Below, piece after piece: positions 25,458-33,963 of a stretch of DNA of 64,000 nucleotides. Made by a program: the position numbers and the translations under genes. The notes under the pieces were generated by a model, which saw nothing but the letters and a program-made list of their open reading frames with translations, was not told the DNA's origin and made no database searches. Source of the stretch: Streptomyces abyssalis (GTDB lineage Bacteria > Actinomycetota > Actinomycetes > Streptomycetales > Streptomycetaceae); contig NZ_LJGT01000038.1 of NCBI RefSeq assembly GCF_001751365.1, positions 174,466 to 238,465 on the forward strand, given 5' to 3'. Positions within the stretch are counted from its first letter, which is position 1. Each line of letters begins with the position of its first letter.

Positions 25458-26375
25458 ATGCGCATCGTCTCGCTGCTTCCCGCCGCAACGGACATCGTGG
25501 CCGAACTCGGCCTGACCGACGCCCTGGTGGGGCGTACACACGAGTGCGACTGGCCGCCCGGCCCGCTGGCGGGCGTACCGGTCGTGACGTCGGCCGGCTT
25601 CGACGCGGACCTCATGGGCAGCCGGGAGATCTCCGAGGCCGTCGGCGGCGCCGAACACGGCGGATCGTCGCTCTACGCGCTCGACACGGAGAAGCTGGGC
25701 GAACTCGCCCCGGACGTCGTGCTGACGCAGGAGCTGTGCGACGTGTGCGCCGTCTCCTACAGCAGCGTCGCCGGTGCCGTCCGCTCCCTGGAGAGCGGCC
25801 CGACGGTGCTGAGCCTGGAGCCCCGTACGCTGACGGACGTACTCGACTGCGTCGAGCGCATGGGCGGGGAGCTGGGCGTGCCGCTCGAGGGCTCCCGCCG
25901 CACGTCGTTGCTCCGCGAGCGGCTGGAGAGGGTGCGGAAGTCCGTCTCGGGCCTGGCCCGGCCCACGGTGGCGGCCGTCGAATGGCTCGACCCGCTGTGG
26001 CCCGCGGGCCACTGGGTCCCCGAGCAGATCCGGATCGCGGGAGGCGAGGCACTGCTCGCCGAGCCCGGAGAGCACACCGAGCCGGTCGACTGGGAGACGG
26101 TGCGGGCCGCGAAGCCGGACGTCGTACTGCTCATGCCGTGCGGGCTCAGCCCTGAACGCACCGAGTCCGAGCGGGAGTTGCTGACGCGGCTGCCCGGCTG
26201 GGCCGAGCTGCCCGCGGTACGGGCCGGACAGGTGTGGGTCGTGGACGGCCCCGCGTACTTCAACCGGCCGGGGCCACGCGTCGTACGGGGCGCCGAGATC
26301 CTCGCGCACGTCCTGCACGGCGTCACCGCCGGCGCCGAGGTCACCTCCGCGGAGGCACGGCGCACAGCGGTGTGA
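25458..26375 (+). CDS. BtuF-like cobalamin/corrinoid-binding protein without signal peptide
   Basis: A 305-residue protein of the class III periplasmic-binding fold. It begins [18 protein letters not shown] and continues [13 protein letters not shown]; the second lobe carries [19 protein letters not shown] and ends with [16 protein letters not shown]. Sequences of this type are usually annotated as cobalamin-binding proteins. There is no signal peptide or lipobox and no adjacent btuC/btuD, so it may be cytosolic or work with a distant importer. Proximity to the B12-controlled metE is suggestive only. Confidence 0.8.
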   Translation: MRIVSLLPAATDIVAELGLTDALVGRTHECDWPPGPLAGVPVVTSAGFDADLMGSREISEAVGGAEHGGSSLYALDTEKLGELAPDVVLTQELCDVCAVSYSSVAGAVRSLESGPTVLSLEPRTLTDVLDCVERMGGELGVPLEGSRRTSLLRERLERVRKSVSGLARPTVAAVEWLDPLWPAGHWVPEQIRIAGGEALLAEPGEHTEPVDWETVRAAKPDVVLLMPCGLSPERTESERELLTRLPGWAELPAVRAGQVWVVDGPAYFNRPGPRVVRGAEILAHVLHGVTAGAEVTSAEARRTAV

Positions 26376-26389
26376 ACCCGACGGGTGCG

Positions 26390-27805
26390 TCAGACGCCTC
26401 GGTGGCCCTCCGGCTCCACCGGATACGGCACGAAGGTGGTGCTGTTCTCGTCCACCGCCAACTGCCGCCCCAGGGGCGGCGCGGCGCGCTGCGGACAGGC
26501 GACCCGTTCGCAGATGCGGCAGCCCATGCCGATGGGGGTGGCGGCGGCGTTGTTGCCGAGGTCGAGACCGTCGGAGTACACCAGCCGGTCCGCGTGGCGG
26601 ATCTCGCAGCCGAGCCCGACGGCGAAGGTCTTGCCCGGCTCGCCCCAGCCGCCGCGGTGACGGTGAACGGTGCGGGCCGTCCACAAGTAGCGGTGACCGT
26701 CGGGCATTTCGGCGAGCTGTACATGGATACGGCCGGGTGAGGAGAAGGCCTCGTAGACGTTCCACAACGGACAGGTGCCGCCCGCGCGGGAGAAGTGGAA
26801 GCCGGTCGCGGACTGCCGTTTGGACATGTTGCCGGCCCGGTCGACCCGTACGAACGAGAACGGCACGCCCCGCAGCCGCGGACGCTGCAGCGTGCTCAGC
26901 CGGTGGCACACCGTCTCGTAGCCGACGCCGAAGCGGTCGGTGAGCCGCTCGATGTCGTACCGCACTTCCTCGGCGGCGGAATGGAAGGCGCGGTAGGGAA
27001 GGATCAGCGCGCCGGCGAAGTGGTTGGCCACCCCGATCCGGGCCAACGACCAGGTGGGAGAGCCTTCTTCGTAGTCCTCGGACGCCTGTGAGCCGAGCAG
27101 TCGGTCGTGCTCCAGCAGGGCGAGCTGGGTCGCCATGCGGAAGGCCTGCTGCCCGGGGCGCATCGTCGGCGAGAGGTGCAGCACGCGCCGCGCCGGATCG
27201 TAGCGGTGCATCTCTTCGGCGTCGGAGGCGATGCGGACGCCGTGCCGTTCGGTGAGGCGTGCCGCCAGCGCCTGGCGCACCTCGCCGGGACGCACCCCGG
27301 CCTCGGCGGCGAGTTCCTCCGCGGCCAGGTCGACTTCGTGCAGATAGTTCTGGCGCCGGTAGAAGAACTCGCGGATCTCCTCGTGGGGCCCGCGGCTTGT
27401 GACGTCGTGGCCCGTCCCGTCCCGCGGACGCAGCTGGTCCAGCCTCTCGGTCAGGGACTGGTTGCGGCGTCCAAGCCCCAACAGGACCTCCGCCACGGCT
27501 GGTTGACGCGAGGCCAGTTCCGCGAGATCGGACGGCGACACGCGGGCGGCGGTCACCTCCTCCGCGAGTACGTCGCGCAGGTCCGCCACCAGACGTGTGG
27601 TGTCGCGCTCGGAGAAGAAGCCCGGATCCACTCCGAAGGTCTCGGTCAGGCGCAGCAGCACGGGCACGGTCAGCGGCCGGGAGTCGTGCTCCATCTGGTT
27701 CAGGTAGCTCGGGGAGATCTCCAGCAGCCGGGCCAGGGCCGCCTGACTGAGCTGCCGCTCCTCACGCAGCCGGCGCAGCCGGGGGCCCGCGTAGGTCTTG
27801 CTCAT
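26390..27805 (-). CDS. ramB: RamB-type regulator of acetate/glyoxylate metabolism
   Basis: A 471-residue regulator. An XRE helix-turn-helix (about 8-62; SQAALARLLEISPSYLNQME) is followed by an IrrE/M78-like central region in which the protease HExxH is absent (RMATQLALLEHDRLL). A C-terminal DUF2083 domain carries cysteines in GGTCPLW and GMGCRICERVACPQRA, the set reported to bind an Fe-S cluster in PrpR-type proteins. RamB and PrpR respond to acyl-CoA status and control icl, aceB and prp genes. It is divergent from aceA, as expected. GAGAGG precedes ATG 27805. A paralogue lies at 57863-59302. Confidence 0.9.
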   Translation of the reverse strand: MSKTYAGPRLRRLREERQLSQAALARLLEISPSYLNQMEHDSRPLTVPVLLRLTETFGVDPGFFSERDTTRLVADLRDVLAEEVTAARVSPSDLAELASRQPAVAEVLLGLGRRNQSLTERLDQLRPRDGTGHDVTSRGPHEEIREFFYRRQNYLHEVDLAAEELAAEAGVRPGEVRQALAARLTERHGVRIASDAEEMHRYDPARRVLHLSPTMRPGQQAFRMATQLALLEHDRLLGSQASEDYEEGSPTWSLARIGVANHFAGALILPYRAFHSAAEEVRYDIERLTDRFGVGYETVCHRLSTLQRPRLRGVPFSFVRVDRAGNMSKRQSATGFHFSRAGGTCPLWNVYEAFSSPGRIHVQLAEMPDGHRYLWTARTVHRHRGGWGEPGKTFAVGLGCEIRHADRLVYSDGLDLGNNAAATPIGMGCRICERVACPQRAAPPLGRQLAVDENSTTFVPYPVEPEGHRGV

Positions 27806-27894
27806 CGGCTGCCTCTCTTCCCGGTCCGGACTTCGCGCATCCGCCGTCTGGGCGGACGAGCCTTCCCCATCGTACGCAGCCATTGATTGGCAAC

Positions 27895-27927
27895 CTTCGC
27901 AAAACAGCCTGGGAAGATTCGCAGAAG
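27895..27927. promoter_or_regulatory. Candidate RamB/PrpR operators between ramB and aceA
   Basis: CTTCGCAAAA (27895-27904) and ATTCGCAGAAG (27917-27927) carry the element TTCGCARA twice in the same orientation, 22 bp apart, so on one face of the helix. The same element recurs at the prp locus. The gap 27806-28187 has no gene; the rest shows nothing recognisable apart from AT-richer promoter-like sequence near 28140-28165. Confidence 0.5.
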
Positions 27928-28187
27928 TTGGCTTCGTGCCACCGTGGACGGCACTCAGTGCCACTGCCATGTTGGGTTGTGCGGCTGGTCGGCCACTCGG
28001 TGCCCGGACCGAAGAACCGGGCACGATAAGGCCCTGACATCGGAGATCCCGGTCAGTTCGGCTCACCTCCGTCCGATACATCGTCTCACGTACCCGGACG
28101 GAGCCGACCAGCCGCACACCAAAGAGTGTCACCCAGTGCACTCTCTTCGCATTCTTTACACACCTCGATACGACTCCGGGAGAAGGC

Positions 28188-29471
<1,284 letters not shown>

Positions 29472-29522
29472 AGGCCGTTCGGGCCGGATGCCTCCCCGCG
29501 TCACGGCCCGGACTCCCGTACC

Positions 29523-29552
29523 GGTGAGGGGGCGCGCCCCCGCCCCCTCACC
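29523..29552. terminator. Hairpin between aceA and aceB
   Basis: GGTGAGGGGGCG (29523-29534) pairs perfectly with CGCCCCCTCACC (29541-29552) around a 6-nt loop, with no U-tract. It lies 51 bp after aceA and 47 bp before aceB. It could attenuate read-through or protect the aceA message, giving unequal expression of the two enzymes. Confidence 0.55.
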
Positions 29553-29599
29553 GCCGCATCTCAGCAGCAGCTCCCAGCAGACCTGTTCAGGAGACCAGC

Positions 29600-31204
29600 A
29601 TGTCTGTCGCTTCCCCCACCACTCACCACGTCGAGGTGTCCGGCCCTCCCGGCGACCGCTTCGAGAAGATCCTCACCCCTGAGGCCCTGGAGTTCATCGG
29701 CCGCCTGGACGCAGCTTTCGCAGGGCGCCGCGACAGCGTGCTGGCCGAGCGTCGCCGCCGCGCCCTGCGCCTGGCGTCCGGCTGTTCGCTCGACTTCTCG
29801 ATCGCCACGTCCGCCGTGCGGGACGATCCCGGGTGGCGGGTGGCGCCGCCCGCGCCGGGGCTGACCGACCGCCGAGTCGAGATCACCGGCCCGCCGCAGC
29901 CCCGTATGGCCGTCAACGCGCTCAACTCCGGTGCGCGGGTGTGGATGGCGGACTTCGAGGACGCCACCTCCCCCACCTGGGAGAACATCATCGGCGGGCA
30001 GCTCACCCTGCTCGACGCCATCGAGCGGCGGATCGACTTCACCACGGAGAACGGCAAGAGGTACCGCGTCGCCGGCAACCCGGCCACGATCATGGTGCGG
30101 CCGCGCGGATGGCATCTGACCGAGGACCACCTGCTGGTCGACGGCCGCCCGGTCCCCGCACCGCTGGTGGACTTCGGCCTGTACTTCTTCCACTGCGCAC
30201 AGCGACAGATCGAGGCGGGCAGCGGCCCGTACTTCTACCTGCCGAAGCTGGAGAACCACTACGAGGCGAAGCTGTGGAACGACATCTTCGTCCTCGCACA
30301 GGACCTGCTGGGCATCCCGCGCGGCACCGTCCGCGCCACGGTCCTCATCGAGACGGTCACCGCCGCGTTCGAGATGGAGGAGATCCTCTACGAACTGCGG
30401 GACCACAGCGCGGGGTTGAACGCCGGCCGCTGGGACTACCTCTTCAACCTCATCAAGAACTTCGCGCACCGCCCCGACTTCGTACTCCCCGACCGGGCGA
30501 AGGTCACCATGACCGCACCCTTCATGCGCGCGTACACCGAACTGCTCGTGCGCACCTGCCACAAGCGCGGTGCGCACGCCATCGGTGGCATGGCCGCCCA
30601 GATCCCCAGCGGCGATCAGGCCTCCCGCGAAGCGGCCCTCGCCCGTGTCCGGCTCGACAAGGAGCGTGAGGCGGAAGACGGCTTCGACGGCTCCTGGGTC
30701 GCCCATCCCGCTCTCGTGCCCGCCTGCCGCGACACGTTCGGCTCCGTGCTCGGCGAGCGCCCGCACCAGATCGAACGCACGCGTGAGGACGTGGCGGTCA
30801 CGGCCGCCGGCCTTCTCGCCGTCCGCCGCACCGCCGGTCCTCCAACCCAGGAGGGCGTCCGCAGCAACATCGCCGTCGCCCTGCGGTACTTCGACGGCTG
30901 GCTGCGCGGTCAGGGCGCGGTCGCCCTCTACGGGCTGATGGAGGACGCCGCGACCGCGGAGATCGCCCGCTGCCAGATCTGGCAGTGGCAGCAGCACGGA
31001 GCAGTCAGCCGGGAGACCGTCCTCGGCCTGCTCGACGACGAATGCGCCGCCCTGGCGAAGGAGGACCCTTCGGCACTGTCGGCCGAGGCCCGCGACATCT
31101 TCGTCCGTACGGCTCTGGCCCGCGAACTGCCCGGCTTCTTCACCGTCGACGCCTACGAGCGCCACCTCGTCCGTCGCAGCAACACCACGGAGGTGGACTC
31201 ATGA
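29600..31204 (+). CDS. aceB: Malate synthase (AceB type)
   Basis: A 534-residue enzyme condensing glyoxylate with acetyl-CoA to malate. Length and motifs are those of malate synthase A: WMADFEDATSPTWEN, IMVRPRGWHLTEDH, VTMTAPFMRAYTELLVRTC, RGAHAIGGMAAQIP and the C-terminal QIWQWQQHGAV. AGGAGA lies before ATG 29600. Its stop overlaps the next ATG by ATGA, so it is translationally coupled to hbd. Confidence 0.96.
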   Translation: MSVASPTTHHVEVSGPPGDRFEKILTPEALEFIGRLDAAFAGRRDSVLAERRRRALRLASGCSLDFSIATSAVRDDPGWRVAPPAPGLTDRRVEITGPPQPRMAVNALNSGARVWMADFEDATSPTWENIIGGQLTLLDAIERRIDFTTENGKRYRVAGNPATIMVRPRGWHLTEDHLLVDGRPVPAPLVDFGLYFFHCAQRQIEAGSGPYFYLPKLENHYEAKLWNDIFVLAQDLLGIPRGTVRATVLIETVTAAFEMEEILYELRDHSAGLNAGRWDYLFNLIKNFAHRPDFVLPDRAKVTMTAPFMRAYTELLVRTCHKRGAHAIGGMAAQIPSGDQASREAALARVRLDKEREAEDGFDGSWVAHPALVPACRDTFGSVLGERPHQIERTREDVAVTAAGLLAVRRTAGPPTQEGVRSNIAVALRYFDGWLRGQGAVALYGLMEDAATAEIARCQIWQWQQHGAVSRETVLGLLDDECAALAKEDPSALSAEARDIFVRTALARELPGFFTVDAYERHLVRRSNTTEVDS

Positions 31205-32070
31205 CCGCACCCATCGAGCGAGTGGGAGTCGTCGGCGGCGGCCAGATGGGCACCGGCATCGCGGAGGTCTGCGCCCGCGCCGGACTGGACACCGTCGTGT
31301 GCGAAGTGGACCGCGCAGCGGCGGAGTCGGCCCGGGAGAGGATCACCGCCTCCCTGGAACGCGCCGTCAAGCGGGGCAAACTGGACCGTGCCGAGGCCGA
31401 TGCCGGCCTGGCGCACCTTGTCTTCACCGCCGACCTGGACAGCCTCACCGACCGCCAACTCGTCGTCGAAGCCGTCTCCGAGAACCCGGAACTGAAGACC
31501 GAGCTGTTCGCCGTCCTCGACAAGACCGTCGGGGACCCGGACGCGATCCTGGCCACCAACACCTCCTCCCTGCCGGTCATCCGCCTCGCCATGGCCACCG
31601 GCAACGCCGAACGAGTCGTCGGGCTGCACTTCTTCAACCCGGTGCCCGTGATGCCCCTCGTGGAGGTCGTCGAGACGCTGCACACCGCTCCTCGCACGCT
31701 GGCCGCCGCGGAGGAGTTCGCGTCCGGCGTCCTGGGCAAGCACGTCGTACGCTCACAGGACCGCGCGGGATTCCTGGTGAACACCCTGCTCGTCCCGTAT
31801 CTGCTCTCCGCCGTACGCATGACCGAGTCCGGCTTCGCAAGCCCCGAGGACATCGACGAGGGCATGGAACGCGGGTGCGCACATCCGATGGGCCCGCTCA
31901 GGCTCGCAGACCTCATCGGCCTCGACACCGTCGCGGCGATCGCCGAGTCCCTATACGAGGAGTTCCGTGAGCCCCTGTACGCACCGCCGCCCCTCCTGAA
32001 GCGGATGGTCGAGGCGGGGCTGCTGGGCCGGAAGGCGGGCCGGGGGTTCTACGAGTACGGGGCCGCCTGA
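31201..32070 (+). CDS. hbd: 3-hydroxybutyryl-CoA dehydrogenase
   Basis: A 289-residue NAD(P)-dependent dehydrogenase of the FadB2/PaaH type. The Rossmann motif VGVVGGGQMGTGIAEV is at residues 7-22. The catalytic HFFNPVPVMPLVEVV and the C-terminal helical domain with NTLLVPYLLSAVRM and GADLIGLD-like LADLIGLDT are present. It interconverts 3-hydroxybutyryl-CoA and acetoacetyl-CoA. Placement with aceA-aceB suggests it feeds PHB or fatty-acid-derived C4 units into acetyl-CoA. The gene is coupled to aceB by a 4-nt overlap. Confidence 0.92.
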   Translation: MTAPIERVGVVGGGQMGTGIAEVCARAGLDTVVCEVDRAAAESARERITASLERAVKRGKLDRAEADAGLAHLVFTADLDSLTDRQLVVEAVSENPELKTELFAVLDKTVGDPDAILATNTSSLPVIRLAMATGNAERVVGLHFFNPVPVMPLVEVVETLHTAPRTLAAAEEFASGVLGKHVVRSQDRAGFLVNTLLVPYLLSAVRMTESGFASPEDIDEGMERGCAHPMGPLRLADLIGLDTVAAIAESLYEEFREPLYAPPPLLKRMVEAGLLGRKAGRGFYEYGAA

Positions 32071-32208
32071 GGCGGGCTCCGTACCCGCAGGGCCTCCGGT
32101 GCCCCGTCCAGAGCCACGGCCCCGCAGCCCCGTACGGCCGGATCACGGGCGCTCACCTGCTGCGCCGCTCGAACCCGCGCTCCCGGCGCCCTGCCTGCCG
32201 TAGTCTTA

Positions 32209-32225
32209 TTGCAAAGAGTTTGCAA
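32209..32225. promoter_or_regulatory. TTGCAAA-GAG-TTTGCAA palindrome upstream of the tsaD-like operon
   Basis: Two perfect 7-bp arms around GAG lie in a locally AT-rich patch 37 bp before the GTG start of the TsaD-like gene, where an operator would be expected. The half-site TTTGCAA resembles the RamB/PrpR site (TTTGCAAA), and RamB/PrpR-type regulators are encoded at 26.4 and 57.9 kb. An unrelated repressor with a similar site is equally possible. Confidence 0.6.
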
Positions 32226-32262
32226 CTGCGGCAGTCAAGGCAGAAGGCCGGAAGGGAGCAGC

Positions 32263-33333
32263 GTGGCCTCCGGAGTCGTGCTGGGAATCGAGTCGTCCTG
32301 CGACGAGACCGGAGCCGGGCTGGTGAGCGACGGGCGGCTTCTCGGGCACGCGCTCGCGTCGAGCATGGAGGAGCACGCGCGCTTCGGCGGGGTGGTGCCG
32401 GAGATCGCCGCCCGCGCCCACGTCGAGGCCGTGCAGCCCGTGATCCGGCAGGCGCTGGACGAGGCGGGGCTGGGCTTCGGGGACGTCGGGGCCGTCGCGG
32501 TGACGACGGGCCCGGGGCTCTCGGGCGCCCTCCAGGTCGGGGTCGCCGCGGCGAAGAGCCTCGCGTACTCGCTGGGAGTGCCGCTGCACGGCGTGCACCA
32601 TCTGGCAGGCCATGTGGCCGCCGACATGCTGGAGCACGGCCCGCTGCCCGACCCGTGCATGGTGCTGATCGTCTCGGGCGGCCATACGTCCTTGCTGCTC
32701 GTCCGCGACCTGGCGGGCGAGCCGATCGTGCACCTGGGCGACACCCTGGACGACGCAGCGGGCGAGTGCTTCGACAAGGTCGCCCGCGTCTTCGGCCTCC
32801 CCTATCCCGGCGGGCCCGCCATCGACCGCGCGGCACGGGACGGCGACCCCGCCTCGGTCTCCTTCCCGCGGCCGCTCACGGGTCCCCGCGACGATCCGTA
32901 CGCGTTCTCCTTCTCCGGGCTGAAGACCGCCGCCGCCCGCTGGGCCGAGGGAATCCGCGGCAGCGGGCACGCCCTGCCCGTCGCGGACGGCGCCGCCGCG
33001 CTTCAGGAGGCCGTCGCCGATGTGCTGACCCGCAAGGCCGTTGCCGCGTGCAGGGACCACGGTGTGGACACGCTGGTCGTGGTCGGGGGCGTCGCCGCCA
33101 ACTCCCGGGTGCGGGCCCTCGCCGAGGAGCGCTGCCGTACGGCGGGGATCGCGCTGCGGGTGCCGCCCATGCGGCTGTGCACCGACAACGGCGCGATGAT
33201 CGCCGCCGTCGGGGACCTGCTCGTCCGCGCCGACGCCGCGCCGGCACCGCTCGACGTGTCCGTCGATCCGTCGGCGCCTTTGGAGTTCGCGGCACTGCAG
33301 CCGTCGACGGTCCCGGGCCGGGCGGCCGCATGA
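32263..33333 (+). CDS. tsaD: TsaD-like tRNA N6-adenosine threonylcarbamoyltransferase (probable second copy)
   Basis: A 356-residue ASKHA-fold protein of the Kae1/TsaD family. The N-terminal [15 protein letters not shown], the metal ligands His113 and His117 in VHHLAGH, the nucleotide segment [43 protein letters not shown] and the final metal Asp in CTDNGAMIA are intact. TsaD with TsaB and TsaE installs t6A37 on ANN-decoding tRNAs. The housekeeping tsaD of Streptomyces sits with tsaB/tsaE; neither is here, so this is probably a paralogue. GTG 32263 was chosen for the GAAGGGAG 5 nt upstream. Confidence 0.85.
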   Translation: MASGVVLGIESSCDETGAGLVSDGRLLGHALASSMEEHARFGGVVPEIAARAHVEAVQPVIRQALDEAGLGFGDVGAVAVTTGPGLSGALQVGVAAAKSLAYSLGVPLHGVHHLAGHVAADMLEHGPLPDPCMVLIVSGGHTSLLLVRDLAGEPIVHLGDTLDDAAGECFDKVARVFGLPYPGGPAIDRAARDGDPASVSFPRPLTGPRDDPYAFSFSGLKTAAARWAEGIRGSGHALPVADGAAALQEAVADVLTRKAVAACRDHGVDTLVVVGGVAANSRVRALAEERCRTAGIALRVPPMRLCTDNGAMIAAVGDLLVRADAAPAPLDVSVDPSAPLEFAALQPSTVPGRAAA

Positions 33334-33890
33334 CCATCGATGTCCAACTCGTCGACGGCGCCACGCTGTTGTCGCATGCGACGGGGATACGCAAGGTCTA
33401 CAAGGAGTCGTTCGGCTCCCCGCCCTGGGAGGAGAGCGACGATCAGGCGGCGGCATACCTTGAGCGGCTGACAACGGACGTCGAACGGCCGGGATTCACT
33501 GGGGCGTTGGCGCTCAAGGGGGCCGAGGTGGTGGGCTTCGCGGCTGCCTGGACCACTCCGTCGCCGTTCCCGTCCGGACGCTGCTACCCCCAGGCCGCGG
33601 CGGCTCTGGGAGCCCGGCGCACCGCGGAGTGGCTGTGCGCGGGCCTGGAGGTCGACGAGCTCGCCGTCGGCGAGGCGGCCCGGAGGCGAGGGGTCGGCAG
33701 GACGCTGCTCGCCGCCGTCACCAGTGCTGTTCCGGACGGCAGGTGCTGGCTGCTCACCTCGGTCCGCGCCGAGTCCGCCCTGCGCTTCTACCGGCGGCTC
33801 GGATGGCGCCAGGCGACCCACCCGGCCCCGTCGGGCCGCGGTTCCGCCGTCTTCCTCGGTCCCGGCCATCCGGCCGAACTCCCCTTCTGA
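33330..33890 (+). CDS. GNAT-family N-acetyltransferase
   Basis: A 186-residue GNAT protein. The acetyl-CoA pyrophosphate loop is [15 protein letters not shown], a V/L-x-x-x-x-(R)-x-x-G-x-G/A variant, and the C-terminal strand [13 protein letters not shown] is typical. The acceptor is unknown. RimI, a ribosomal-protein acetyltransferase, is commonly encoded beside tsaD and tsaB; this protein occupies the same position and may be a RimI-like paralogue, though it is longer at the N-terminus. ATG 33330 overlaps the tsaD stop by ATGA. Confidence 0.8.
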   Translation: MTIDVQLVDGATLLSHATGIRKVYKESFGSPPWEESDDQAAAYLERLTTDVERPGFTGALALKGAEVVGFAAAWTTPSPFPSGRCYPQAAAALGARRTAEWLCAGLEVDELAVGEAARRRGVGRTLLAAVTSAVPDGRCWLLTSVRAESALRFYRRLGWRQATHPAPSGRGSAVFLGPGHPAELPF

Positions 33891-33963
33891 CCGGCCGACT
33901 TCCTGACTTTCTCACCGCCCGGACCGCCTGACCGCCCGACCGCTCCCACCGCCCGGAGTCGCC

